From: Apostichopus japonicus | Taxonomy: Eukaryota > Echinodermata > Holothuroidea > Aspidochirotida > Stichopodidae | Reading direction: 5' to 3' | Assembly (NCBI RefSeq): GCF_037975245.1 | Contig: NC_092568.1 | Span: 7,423,501 to 7,487,500 of the forward strand | DNA: 64,000 bases | In this document: piece after piece, positions 37,401 to 50,000 of the stretch | Position numbering within the stretch: position 1 is the first letter of the stretch | Layout of the letters: each line of letters starts with the position of its first letter | Position numbers and translations under genes: made by a program | The notes under the pieces: model-generated | The model's database searches: none | What the model was told of the DNA's origin: nothing | The model's input: the letters and a program-made list of their open reading frames with translations, nothing else

Positions 37401-40400
37401 GCTGATGATATTTTTTATGTTGGTGTACATACAGAAGTTACAAACTTTCTCCTGTACTTACGCATCTGATATGACATGCAATGCAACACACCTGTTCTCT
37501 ATGACAACAATCTAAAGATGTTGCTGGAGATGTTACCATAGAGAAGCAACGAGCGTTGCTTTCCAAACAACACATTGCAACTTCCACAGGGGGCAGAAAT
37601 ACAAATTTTACACAGTTTAAAACATCTTCAATACTAACTGACACACTATCAGAAAGTAAAATTGAATCATTCCTCACCTCAATTTTCTTACTGTATATAG
37701 GATCTGATTGGTATTCTTCCTTAAGGATAAGTAAAGGTAGTCTCTCACTGACCAGTGCATTGGAATCTTCAACCTACAGTAAAGATGAAGTAAATAACAG
37801 TAATGGTATATAATACATATTGACAGCTACAGTCAGGGAGTCATTGAGATTTCACACTTTGTGCAGCATTTTCATTTTATATTCACTTGTGAGCTTTAAT
37901 GAAAATGGTATATAGTCTTCTGCAGAGCTACTGCTATATATACACCTATTCTTCTGTGTAGCAATTTTGTATCTCACACAGCATTTTGCATTGCAGTACT
38001 GGATAAATTATATCCAGTACAAGATTACAACTTCATAATCAAACTTTCATCTCTCTTGAAAATGCTACACTACACAAACATATTACAAGGTACTTGGTAC
38101 TGTATGCTGAGGGTTCACACTGGTCTATAATATAAATGATTGGTTTCTAACAGATCCCATCAAACTACATGAACCAAATATTTACAGAATATTTTGAGTG
38201 GAATTATGTCAATTCTTCACTACAAGAATCTGCCCACAATTTGTATCTTCCATCCTCTCCAACCCCTTGGGAACTTTATCATTATCAACTTGATATCAAA
38301 CAAAGGCATGGCATCTACAATCTACAGTATGTGCAAAGAGACCTGAGATCACTTACTTCTTTTTGTATCCGATCCTGTTGAGCTAATATTGCTTCATCTC
38401 TCACCATACCTGTTAAATAGACAATTTTGTCTTTATGTCTTTAGAACAATATACTCAAAACACTTCCTTATGAGTTAAGCTGACAAATGCATCACAAGGA
38501 ATTCCTATATGGTACCATCATAAACCAATCTGCTAGATAATCTTGTTTATAGTTCATAGGTTTGAAACCAATCACTGTTTGTTTAATCTGGTGTCTAAAT
38601 GTCCAACATGATTCATTTTGGACGACTTAATCAGTGGCTTGTGCAAAAAGGTGGAGGGGGGGCGGGCGGGGATGGAGGGATTTACAGTTAGTGCAAGCTG
38701 TTCTATCCAGTTGAATTTCCTTTCAATGCATTAATTCGATATGAAATATGTAAAGTGCATTCGATTTGATTAACATGAAATGGGATCTATTGTACAGTAC
38801 CGTTCACATTAAATCGGCCGTGGCATCGTGTATCGTGACAAAATATGAGGAGACTCGAGGAGTCTATCGTGATATCGTTTCCATTACGCCTATAGCAAGT
38901 ACCTAACGTGATATCGTGCGTCGCATCGTGGTCGTAATATCGTGATAATGTGTGCATCATTTCACTGGCACTGTATACTATCGTGATGTTATCGTTATAG
39001 CGTGAATCACGTTGCAGAACGATCGATCGTTTCATCGTGATTTGAAAGAATTGGGGTAGGCTTCTTCCCGCAGTAGATGAAATCATCAATTAAACGCAAT
39101 GTGCAATAGATTTATTGCAAATTCTGATCAAAAAGTTTAGTGTGTCACCAAAATTAAGTGTCAATCGACATACAAGTTTCATAATCGCAAAACTAGTACG
39201 ATACGCCTAATGAACACACTGTTGGCCTACTCATCCAAACTCCTTCATACAAACCCCTTCTTTAAAAAAAATAGCGGTCGCAAAATATTTTCAGTTCGAA
39301 CAAAACATTCGTTCTGAACTTCTTGTATGCAAGAATATCAGCCTAGGCTTTAATTGTACTAGCAAATCGTCCCAAATGTTACGATAGGGTTAATATGCAT
39401 TTGTAACGCTGAATATAGGCCTACAGTAGCTTTTTCACCGTCCGGGATGCATAGGGTGGCATACTTTAGTATGTTTGAACATTGTTTTCACGATCGAATT
39501 TTGCAAGATTTTCGAGAAAATTGTTTGCTTGAAGAATGTTTTTCCGCACCATATGATATGCTCAAATAAGCAGTTTCTTTTGCATATCGATATGAACCTG
39601 ATGGCAACCCGTATTGACGCGCACATTAAAAATTATACAAAATTGGTCATAACTTCTGTTAGAAGCATTTTTTTATTTAAATGTCATAAAGTCATTTAAT
39701 TGCTTTTGGCCGGACAGTTTTGTATGGTAGCAACCTTACTTTCTGAAAATACTAGACGGTCAAGTTGATCACGAACCTCGTAGAATTTTCAAACCAGTCC
39801 AGACATGTTTAGTTTCACCAAATCCTTCATACCATGCAACAAAAGTATATTTTTTGAATATTTATGTGGTAATACTTGAATTTTTCATTTTGTTCAAACA
39901 TGTGTTTAAGCATCATGTAACGTAGTTAAATACACATTCGCTCAAAATGCAGTGATTAGGGGTAGACCCAGTATATTTTATGGGTTCCGGCGTGTCTACG
40001 TTCCGACAATTGTTTTTTACTCTGAAGTTCTTTTGACCAATATTTTTGACCAATATGTTTTCGGAGTTCGGACCAAATTTTTTTAAGACCCATAATTTTT
40101 TGGACCAAAATATTTTGATGACACAAATTGTTTTTACTCTAAAATTTTTTTATGACCAAATTTTTTTCGGACAAGCACTATTTGGGTCATAAAAAAACTC
40201 TGGGCCCTTTTATTTTTTGTTTCGTAAATAAAAATTGGCGCGTCCGAAAAAAATTAGTCCCCCCAAACAAATCAGGTCAGAAAAATTGTGGGTCCAAAAA
40301 AGTTGATTCCACAAAAAAAAATTGGGTCCATATAAAATTGAGTCCCCCCCCAAAAAAAAAATTAGGCCGGAAAAAATTTGGGTCCAAAAAAAATGAGTCC

Positions 40401-43196
40401 CCCAAAAAAAATCGGGTCCGAAAAAATTGAGTCCCCCCTAATAAATAGTTAGTGAGACAAAATTTGGGTCTAACAAAATTGATTCCACAAAGAAAATTTG
40501 GGTCCAAAAAAATTGAGTCCCCCCCAAAAAAAATAACTTAAGCCAGACAAAATTTGGGTAAAAAAAAATGAGTCCCCAAAAAAATTGGGTCCGAAAAAAT
40601 TGAATCCCCCAAAAAATTAGTCAGACAGAATTTGGGTGTAACAAAATTGAGCCCCCCCCCACCAGAAAAAAATTGGGTTCAAAAAATTATAGTCCAAAAA
40701 AATTGTCGGAACTTAAAGAGACGTCGGAACATAGAGACGTCGGAACATAGGGTATGTCACCCTTCTTAATACATTGAGAAAATACTAGTCAAAAATATTT
40801 TCTGAAGAAAAACCGTACGATATATTTCACAAATATTGATGCTTAGATAAGTGCTTCCTCACAATCAACGAGCCGCCCCGAAATTCACTCCGCTTACGTA
40901 AAACTTCTATATATATATATATAACACTTGAAAAAAACACAAGTTTTTACACACATTATTCCCATTGACATTGTTTACGGAACATAAGTAGGTCAACGAC
41001 ATTCCAACTTGGCAACTTGCCCAAGTTCATTGCACCGTGGGAACGACACAACAAATTGTACATGATTGTACATTTTCCCGCCATCTGGACGCCCGAGTGT
41101 AACTTTTGATGTAATATGCAAATTATTAATGGTACTGTGCGGTTAAAACTTAACCTATTGTGACACATACAAATTTTGGGAAGTTGTTGTAGATGTTACT
41201 TTTGTATCAAATGTTAAGTACTGTATGGTACTATAATTTATAAAAGACGCTTTTCCTCAGGTGGTAGGGAAAAGGGGTATTTCGGTGAACTCGATCTCTT
41301 TGTATAGTATTTGGATACTTAAAATGACCATGTACTGTACATGCAGTTTCAATTCTATTTAGTAAGCTGTTCTTCGCATTTTTATCCTTTGTGGATCTTT
41401 ATTGGAATAAATTCGAAATGTATTTTTGACGCCAGTATTTAACGGTAAGCATTTTTTAAATTGTTGACTGAGCTTCAAAATCCATTTTCTAAAAAGTCGG
41501 TTTTCATGAAGGTTTTATCAAATAATAGCTAGGGTAGGAAAATATTAATTAACCACATTAAAGAAAGTTTTTCTATTATCCAAATAAAATACATGTTTCT
41601 CGTACTGAGATCTGAAAAAAAAACAGGCTGACGTTTTTCTTCTTTTCATGCGCTAATACTAGTTTGGAATATGTGGCAACCTTAACAAAATAATTTTTAA
41701 GGTTAGTTAGATTTCTTGAATCCGAATAGAGACTCGGGAATCAGGAAAAGGGAGGCCCTTGCGCGGACGATGAAGATGTTTTGTTTTTAACCGGCCCTGC
41801 TTCAAAGTTGTTGGGGTGGAATTTTTTTCCCTTTTCATTCTGTTCGAACCAACGATAAATTATATAAAAAATTAACACAAGAAAGGCTTAGTAGTACTTT
41901 ATTATTCTTCAAAATGTTGCCAACTATTCAAAGTAACGTGGAACATAAAATCTACAACTAACACTACTAGGCTAGTAACAGAAAAGTCGCTATCCGTACG
42001 TAACGTTACTGTTGTTAAATAAAAAGTTAAACGTGTAAAGTTGTGAGCTGACATCAAAAAGTTTTCAAGGCGGAACTCCTGTAAAGATCGATTTTCGCAC
42101 AGTAGAGTAGGAACTTCATGATACACGATATTACGACTTAACGAAATAGCGTGAATAATAAAAACCCAAAGCCCAAACGAAGTTACGAATTGTGTTGCGC
42201 TCAGCTTGAAATCACGATCTCACGATATAACGTGTTAGCGTGAATGTAGCAGTCATGTTTGCTACCGTGAAGGCTTGGTATCACGATATAGCGTGTGATC
42301 GTGGTATATCATTATATCGTGGTAGCGTGTACAAAAAATTTACAGTACTCAGGTTTCACGATAGAAAACGATAGAAAAAGATAAGGGCATCACGATACAC
42401 GATGCCACGGCCGATTTAATGTGAACGGTACTGTATATATGGGAAGGCTGGGAACTGCAGTCATGTCTGTTTCGGGGGAAGGGTAACAAAAAGGGATTGA
42501 ACATCAGTTGCAAAAGGAGGACAAAGGATTGAAGGGCAGATGTCACAGCAATACAGGAAAGGGAGAAGTGTTTGGGAGAAGCTCATGCAATTGACTTTTG
42601 TCATGCACTGACTTCCTGCCATTTCACACATTTATCTCATGTACACATCTAAAGGTCTTAAAATATGAAATCAAGTTAAAATCATGTTTCAAATCTCTGG
42701 ATTTGTAAGTAGCTAAACAACTTTCCAAATTTTTGAAATTACAACATATTCAAGATCATAATTTTTGAATTAAAAAAGGCTAAAGATCTCATGGAACTTA
42801 TAATGATGTGTAAAATGTGTAACTTATAATAATGTGTAACTTATAATGATAACTGCTTTGTGTAAAGATGTGTATCACTATCACGGCAACTTGCCTATCC
42901 AGCCACATTGGTTGCTTTGAAACTTGGGGCTCTTGTGGACAACTTTGCTAAACTAAGAAACGTTGTAATGCTTTGTACTGCGACGATATTGTAGGCTGTA
43001 CCATCCTAGGCCTGTATCATCATAAATGAATTCAAATTCATGCCATGGTACCGTCGAACTCTAATTCTAACTTAGGCTAATAATGTTACTGCAGTAATTT
43101 GAACAAGTTAGGCTACCTTGGGTTGCCTACCAGGCTATAATTACCTGTCAATCGTTCGATTTCTTCATCGATCTTGTTGTCGGGGTTTTCAGCCAT
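34488..43196 (-). CDS. OTUB1: Ubiquitin thioesterase OTUB1 (otubain-1), complete
   Basis: Seven coding exons on the minus strand: 43196-43145, 38409-38357, 37773-37678, 36315-36197, 35825-35741, 35226-35032, 34688-34488; 801 nt, 266 aa (human OTUB1 271). It is a cytosolic OTU-family cysteine protease that cuts Lys48-linked ubiquitin chains; in vertebrates it also blocks E2 enzymes such as UBC13 without catalysis. Visible: start MAENPDNKID; N-terminal DEAILAQQDRIQKE and LVSERL, which mark OTUB1 rather than OTUB2; the OTU core YIRKTRGDGNCFFRAFGF with catalytic Asp82 and Cys85; SDYLVVYLRLLTS; GNRTVKEFC; KESDHIHIIAL; and RPGHYDVLY with catalytic His259. The exon 4 donor is the unusual GTTCGT. Intron 1 (38410-43144) contains a 3.6-kb TIR transposon. 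The ATG is the only one upstream of the conserved region in this exon. Confidence 0.96.
38795..42433. mobile_element. 3.64-kb TIR DNA transposon without transposase, in OTUB1 intron 1
   Basis: Terminal inverted repeats of 44 bp match perfectly at 38795-38838 and 42390-42433; both begin CAGTACCGTTCACATTAA. A TA dinucleotide flanks each side (38793-38794 and 42434-42435), as expected for a TA target-site duplication. Inside both ends, for about 250-300 bp, the motif ATCGTG and its complement recur many times (tatcgtgatatcgt, cacgatatagcgtg), a likely array of transposase-binding sites. TA duplication and a CAGT start suit the Tc1/mariner group, but length and subterminal repeats could fit another superfamily. 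No long reading frame remains, so it is non-autonomous or an old derivative. A second element is nested at about 39977-40757. Confidence 0.9.
39977..40757. mobile_element. Nested element of TTCCGAC ends and GGACCAAA/CCCCCCAAAA low-complexity body
   Basis: The left end (ggttccggcgtgtctacgtt, then ccgacaatt) and the right end (aattgtcggaac, then two gacgtcggaacatagag units at 40713-40747) are imperfect inverted repeats. Between them lie about 700 bp of degenerate units such as ggaccaaatttttt, tgggtccgaaaaaatt and gagtccccccaaaaaa. A second copy, with the left end only, is at 43836-44212. The uninterrupted open frames here are low-complexity artefacts. Family unknown to me. Confidence 0.7.
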
Positions 43197-43835
43197 TTGT
43201 GAAATTAAAATAAATGTTAAAGTTTGGTATATGGAAAAGGCCTAAAGTAATTTTCTACGGCTGACTTCCAAGTTTTTATCTATGGCCTATAACTTGTAAG
43301 TTTACAACAAAATCGCCATTCTGGTGTCGCGAACTTGTTATGTTATTGTTCACTGTTTGACTGAGTGCGGACTACCCACTGTTGTGTATAGCTAACACTG
43401 AACTAACTATCTTTGTAACCTACAGCTGTTCCACTCTGGATAGTATCATATCTCAGGTTTCATACAGTCTTGCACAACGGCCTTCGGTGTGAAATATCAT
43501 TTATTTCTTTCAATTTCATTAAATATGAAGACATTCCTCAATATACATGATTGCTCTACGTGGAAATATTTTATGCATTCACAAACAAAAACGGACCAGT
43601 CAGAAGACATATTCATCCGTCTCACGATAAAGACATGTTATAATCACATTACACTCACAAAGTATTGACTCTCTGCCTATTAACGTGACGATGTTACCAC
43701 TATCATATCCAGGTGAAATAAAGGTCTCACAGGACGATCGAAGTACCGTACAAAATGTTTGAGCCAGGTGAAGTGATTGCGCTGATAAAAATAACTATAC
43801 CATTTAGTATTGACTCGCAATACTGTTAAATCTCT

Positions 43836-44212
43836 ATGTTCCGACGTCTCTATCAGTTCCGACGTCTCTATGTTCCGACAACAAGAAAAAATTCGGGAGA
43901 ATTTTTGTTATCCAAAAAATCGATTGTATACAATCGATTTTTTGTATAAACCAAGAAAACAAGTTTTCAGACCCCAATATTTTTGTGACCAAAATTTGTT
44001 TGGAAAAAATTTTGCCCAACATTTTTTCGGACCAAAATATTTTCGGACCAAATTTCCCACTCCCCCCCCCCCCAAAAAAAAACATGTGACCCAAAATTTG
44101 TTGTGATCCAAACAGTGCTTGTGACCAAAAATTGCTTGTGACCCGAAATTTCTTTGTACTCCAATTTTTTTGGACAAAAATTCTTTGGACCAAACTTTGG
44201 GACCAAAGAAAA
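43836..44212. mobile_element. Second TTCCGAC/GGACCAAA element, one end only
   Basis: It begins with three units of tctctatgttccgacg type (43836-43880), as at the right end of the copy at 40.7 kb but in the opposite orientation. It continues with degenerate gaccaaaatttt, gtgaccaaaa and ggaccaaa units, including a C run near 44065, and stops at ggaccaaagaaaatac. The opposite inverted end is missing; a LINE fragment follows directly, so the element may be truncated. Confidence 0.65.
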
Positions 44213-44229
44213 TACTGCAAGCGGCGCGG

Positions 44230-44634
44230 TGCGATATATATTGGACTGGTTAGTATACGTCACTGGTGACTTGATTCAGGTTTTCAAGATTGTGTATTGT
44301 TTTGACAATTTATCCTTCACCGACTTTTTCGTGTTTGCTAATAGTAGTTGTACCAGAGGTCATTGTCTTCAACTCCAGAAGTTAAAAAGTAGGATTAATA
44401 TTCGGCATAACTTTTTTTCTAATAGGGTTGTGAATGACGGGGTGGAACGGTTTGCCTTAGAAAGTTGTATTTGCAAGTGCGGGGTGTGAATGGGTTTAAG
44501 AATGCTTTGGACAAGCACTTTAAGCATTGTAATTGGGTCTGATTTTTTGTGTCTTCAGTTTTTTCTCTCTCTCCTATAGGGTCCTTCATTGGGACTTGAG
44601 TGTCCCTCCTGATCCTTTTTTATACTAAACTAAA
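44230..44634 (+). mobile_element. 5'-truncated LINE, 3' end of reverse transcriptase ORF plus 3' UTR
   Basis: The plus strand encodes the typical C-terminal tail of a CR1/jockey-like non-LTR retrotransposon: TGDLIQVFKI, then SSCTRGHCLQLQKLKSR, then RHNFFSNRVVND, and, after a frameshift near 44435, GFKNALDKHFKHCNWV with its stop at 44540-44542. About 90 bases of pyrimidine-rich 3' UTR follow, ending ctaaactaaacc. The copy lacks everything upstream, carries the frameshift and has an altered W/N-rich motif, so it is dead. Confidence 0.75.
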
Positions 44635-46250
44635 CCACTCCATGCCGCGGGCCAAGTGTGAACTGAGGGTCGGGTGTATACATACAATTGATCAACCCTA
44701 TCTCACACAAAAATTCAAAAGTAGTTTTAAGCCGGACAAACTTGCGTTTAAACCCAATTTATAATATAAATATATGCCTGTGAATGCACAATTTGGTTCC
44801 TAAACTGTTTATTTTTCTAGAGATGCACCAGATATGCCCCTCTACCCTGTAGTATATACATACACGGGATTACGGGGGAGACTTTCACCTAAACTTTTCC
44901 CCAGACCTTGAGTTGGCTATTTTGTTCAATTCGGTCGGCAATTTGCGAGTTATGCCACAGTAATGCTGACATCTTTTCGATACAGTTTTATATTTATGCA
45001 AAGCCCGTCCCTGCCTGTAGACATATACGCTGGGGAGTCCACTACTTCCTAGAAGGGGGTTCTACAGCCTCAGGACCACACCCCCTATTTTTTTTATAAA
45101 ATCATTGACCTCCATCTACCTCAATTAGACGAGGGAAATTGATAGTTTGGTCACCACCTTTGAAATCACATGCAAGTCATGCACTGGGGGGGGGGGGGGC
45201 GGGGATAGGGGCCAGTAGATATATTTCTGTGTCTCGATCCATAGGGTTTAAATGTACTCGATCGGCATCAAGTTCCCTCGTCTGTCAGCACAATCAAATT
45301 GAAATGGGAGTATTCCTCACGTAACATCTCCCGCCGATATTGAGACGTATGTTAAAATAATCATAGGGGAGTTTATGTTGGAATCGCCAGCATCGGCCAT
45401 CCAAACCCGGGAGGTCAGGAAAGGAGGATGGGGATGGGGAAAAGAGACTCGTGAAGGAGGAGGTAGCCTGGGGAGAGGAAGTGGCATAAGTTTATAAGAT
45501 AAGTCTGTTCACACAGCGCTCTGAGCTGCATAGATGTTCCTAGGATGTATAACTTTGTAATCATACCAATTAAGATTAATCTGAGAATAAATGTTAAGAC
45601 CTTTTGTACATTGTATTGAACTCAATATTTATTTCCACCCCACATGACTTCTCTTAACAGTCATTTGCAGTTATAGGAATGCTTCAATAAATTTGTATCA
45701 AGTTGTTCTGTGGTTCATTCACCAACCTGAAGAATATTTTAGTGGCGCATGTATGAGTGATGAGAGTTTTCAACCTAGAAGGGTGTTTATGATTGTTCTT
45801 GCCACTGGTGGAGTTTATGTTGATCAATGTTTGTTGTTAATTATAAAATCCCATAAACATGCAAGTCATTAACGTCACTTGCCAAGTTTCATCTTAAAAT
45901 AATGAGTTAATACTACACCACAAATTTTAATAAAAGAAAATATCGAGTTTGCTTAATATTACATGTAGGTTTAATAGTCTGGTAACAGTGACACAAAAAT
46001 TGACAAAACTTTAAGTCTGTGTTTCTGACTTTATGGTACAAGAAAGTGCAAACATTTGTAGCAACATCTGTTATTATGGGACATAGTCTTAATAATGAAA
46101 ATTATGATATAAATGATTATGATTAAAAACCATTTTGAAACAACACTATTTGCTGTTTCATTTAGCTGTGGTTACAATTATGGTAAGCAATATCAAATAT
46201 ACATTATTCTGGGCCATTTTAAAAATTTTGGAATGATCAGTGAATGTATT

Positions 46251-46472
46251 TTTTTTTAGATCCTCCTGCAAGCAGGAACTCGCGAAGAAGCCTCATTGGC
46301 TTATCAAAGCCGCAAGCTGACCGAAGTCAGTCTCTTACATTCATATTTAACCTCCATGATTATGAATTGTCAACAACTCTGTCACTGGACGACATACATT
46401 AATCTTGGAGTGACTCGAACTCAGGACCTTATGTTTGAAAGGCACCGGCGTTAACCACTGATCTAACACTTC
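46251..46472 (-). mobile_element. tRNA-derived SINE, copy 1
   Basis: Read on the minus strand, the head is tRNA-like (gttagatcagtggttaacg as A-box region; gagttcgagtcactcc as B box). The body runs through ctgacttcggtcagcttgc to a tail of gcaggaggatct plus an A run (positions 46258-46251). A near-identical copy lies at 48418-48634. It is not a tRNA gene: the acceptor stem and 3' half are replaced by SINE body. Confidence 0.85.
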
Positions 46473-47017
46473 TAAATCACTCCTAAAACACTCCTTACAC
46501 ACATCAGTGATGGTACTTTAAAGGTGGAAATAATTCTAGGAATACTTTTAATCTAGGAACCAGCCATGAAATCCAGTGACTGGCTGTAGGAAAGGGGGCG
46601 TATCTCGTCACCATATTTGTACAGAAACATAACCAAGTACTTTTACATAGCATATTTTGCTTCGGTGTCTTCTTTCATTAATAATTACATGAATGATTCA
46701 AGACACAAAAGTATTTTTGGTGACATTAACTGTGATACCTATGCATTCATGCACACATATAATAATACTAATAAAAAACTATATTATGCATAAATATATA
46801 ATCAGTGCCATGATGAGGTCACTTATGTGTATTATGCTAATCATCAACCAGTTTGTTCCACTTTGGTTTAGAAAGCAATGCTTCAAAGTATTCATACGGA
46901 ACTGAATTTACTAGCTAGCTAAACAGGACTCCATTGCATCCCGATGAAGAGAATCCACAAAGGTTGTATTAGGTCTTGTAATGAAATAATTCAACCAGTT
47001 ATTTTTAAATAGTATGT

Positions 47018-50000
47018 TTAGGTCTCCAATCCTCTGGAAAGAAGAAGCTCGTCTTGAAGCAATGGATGTATATGGTGCATCTGTGAACGAAAAACAGAAA
47101 AAGAAAAGAGGCTAAACATTAACATTGTAGACGATGAGAGAGTAGTAATGCTACTGAGGGTATTACTTGCTGGTGGGGTCACAGGGGGGTACAGCGTGGT
47201 GGGGGATGGGTGACCCTATTTTACATCACAAGCAAAAACATCAAAAGTGTTTAACTGTAAAAACTTGCTTGAAGACCCTCATAATATACCTTATTTACAG
47301 CTGAAATAGGCCTCAGTGTCCACCACTTCATGCCTTAAAATTCTAATTTCTTATGAGAGGAGCTTGTAAGAATTAACATCTGGTGGCTGTATACCATTTC
47401 AAAATTCACATAGCTGGACTGAAAAACTTTCCTACTTCAGTGATGATAAGATGTGGCAAGCCCGACGGGGGAGGGGGGGGTGGGGAGATACACAGGGTAG
47501 AAGATAATGGGTAATTGTGTGGACAATACTTTATCCACAAATGTATTACAAACTTAACCTAGCATGCACATAAGCATTCTAAAAGTACATCTAGTTTGAT
47601 CTCGTAACAAATATCCCTTCGAAACCTACTTCCATAATGACCTCGTACAAGGTTGTGAGTTCTTTCCGATGACCTTCCAGTGGTTCCGTGATACCCGTGG
47701 ACACTGACAGAGACCGCAGCAAGACCACCGATCTTAGTAGTTTGTAAACAGCTTGATACGACCTGCTGAAGCCGGTCACTCCAAAGAAAGAATTATCTGA
47801 AATGAAAGTTATAAGAAAGACTTAATAGTGTTAAATATGCAGAAGCTGAATCGCCCTTTTCCAAGGTATTGATAAAAATTAAAATTAAACTTGCAGGAAA
47901 ATGAGATGAAGACAACAAGAAGGAAGAGTAAAAAAAATAAAAACATTCAGTGAGTCTGATATGAAGCAAAATCACAGGGAAACAGATCAGTACCATGCAG
48001 TACACAATAAAAGAATATAGACCGGCATATGACATGAAAGATGAGAAAGTGTGCTTTACTTATAACAACTGTATTGAAGCCATGTTACAGGAATCCACAT
48101 CCATTTTCCAGTAACTGGATGTGCCTGAGCGATGAGTAAAGTCTACACCTGTCATCTTAAGTCTTCCTACCTCCCATCCCATCATGTATACTTCAGGTCA
48201 GACTTATTTCTAGCATGGGCATGTGAACAAGTAGAATCTTCCTTGGCATGGGTGTGGGCGTACAAGTACAAGGCTCTGAGCGCAATTACCAGTAATTAAT
48301 CTTGCATTAGAACCAAGTCTCACAGAGTATGACTACTACAAGCACAAAGCAAACCAGTGTAAGTACAGCAGGCTACTATGCTACAGGTGTACTTATATGT
48401 ATGTATTTGTATGTATGTATTTTAGATCCTCCTGCAAGCAGGAACTCGCGAAGAAGCCTCATTGGCTTATCAACGCCGCAAGCTGACCGAAGTCAGTCTC
48501 TTAGATTCATATATAATGTCCATGATTATGAACTGTCAACAACTCTGTAACTGGATGACATAGAAATCTTGGAGTGACTCAAACTCAGGACCTTATGATT
48601 GAAAGGCACCGGCGTTACCACTGAGCTAACACTCCTCAATTATATATACATGCAATGAGCAGGGAAACTTTTCATAATTTAGTTGTCCAAAAAAAAAATG
48701 TAGCAAATTAGCAAAGAATGACCAGTATGTACACTGTAAGAGAGTTAAGCATAAGGCAACACTTTCAATGGGAACAGGTTGTTAAGTCAACTGTGCACTC
48801 AATGCGTTATTAGTATAATAGTATTTTCTTTAAGATTAGCACACTAACCAGCCACAGTAAGTTTCCCCATTACTTCTGCTACAGCTCCAATTTCCACAAC
48901 GGCTGTTTGATATCTGTCCTCCAGCCATTTGGTAATAAAGTCAGGATCTTTATCTGAAACTTTTAGAACGAGCACCTGTGCACGAGAGACCAAGAACGAA
49001 AGAAAGAAAAACAACTGAATATTCACATAATGATATTAAATATCAATTAGTATATAACAGAAAAAAAAAGAGGGAAAAAGCTGAGCATTAAAATGGTGAA
49101 GTCAAGCCTTCACAAATGGTAGAAAAAACTTATTCCATATTCTATACTTGTTAACAAGCTACCCTTGAAACATATATGGGTAGCAGTAACAGTTTACTTG
49201 ACCTAGCAGCTCCATATTCAGATTAAGTGGCATCTAGGTATCATTTTCCCTTTCAAGAATCAAGCGAGGGGCGTTCATAACATTAAGCATCATCAGTAAC
49301 AAACAGACTTATGCCGTCTTCAGGTCCTTTACATACGAAAGGGTAAAATTGACACAATTTTCCACCAAGATATTACATTACCTTACACCATTTCTTGCAT
49401 CAGGGGCTGGCAAAATTACTTTATTGGTTTAATTTTCAATTACTAGCAAAACAAAATAGAAGAAATTTCTTATGCCATTGAATATGCGATGGTAAACCCT
49501 TGTATGCTTATTTTATACTTATATAGTATATATGATATTGGGCATATGAACATCAGCTTCTTTGCATCTTAGTCTCAAGAGCAGGGTCAGGTCCGGGACA
49601 AATACATCACTCGACTCACTTTTTTAAATCTTCCCTTTATTTTAGTTATCTCATGAAAACGAGAATATATTATTCTTTTATCCCATATTTCCCTCTGCCC
49701 TATAATTGACCCTTGGCCCCAGGGCAGTCATTCCCCCCTCCTCCTTGGTCTCCCCCTTCCTCCCCTCATCAGGCCTGCATGGCCAATCCCGTCAAGAGAA
49801 TCTAATAAAACAAACCTCAATGCCCGCAGCCAGGTATTCTGCTTCTATTACAGGTTCTTCAAAGATGTTGTTACTGATTTGTTCAAATAGATTTATTTGG
49901 CTGTGAATGATAATATGAAAACACAAGTAAAATAAACATTTCATCTATTACATGTTATGCCAAAGAAGTAATTTGTTTTTAGCAAACATGTAAAAAGAAA

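Larger units (their letters stand above)
43197..47017. other. Intergenic stretch between OTUB1 start and THADA stop
   Basis: No gene is supportable. It holds the OTUB1 promoter side (just above 43196), a partial TTCCGAC element (43836-44212), a LINE 3' end (about 44230-44634), a long G run at 45187-45200, the first tRNA-SINE copy (46251-46472) and the presumed THADA 3' UTR below 47018. Confidence 0.55.

Noticed and set aside
40152-40507. Lys/Phe-rich frames on both strands
   Set aside because: Low-complexity body of the nested element; no start context, domain or splice support.
39990-42430. Transposase remnant inside the large TIR element
   Set aside because: No frame over about 75 codons outside the nested element, and none shows a recognisable DDE/D pattern.
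43810-44263. Frames of about 90-130 codons on both strands
   Set aside because: Same low-complexity element, second copy.
46400-46472. tRNA gene
   Set aside because: A- and B-box-like motifs belong to a SINE head; there is no cloverleaf acceptor stem, and the same sequence recurs at 48.6 kb.
46920-47080. Alternative longer reading frame for the last THADA exon (DAPYTSIASRR...)
   Set aside because: Needs a weak GTTTCG donor in the previous exon; the GTAGGT donor 4 bases earlier gives the shorter end and fits consensus better. Not fully excluded.
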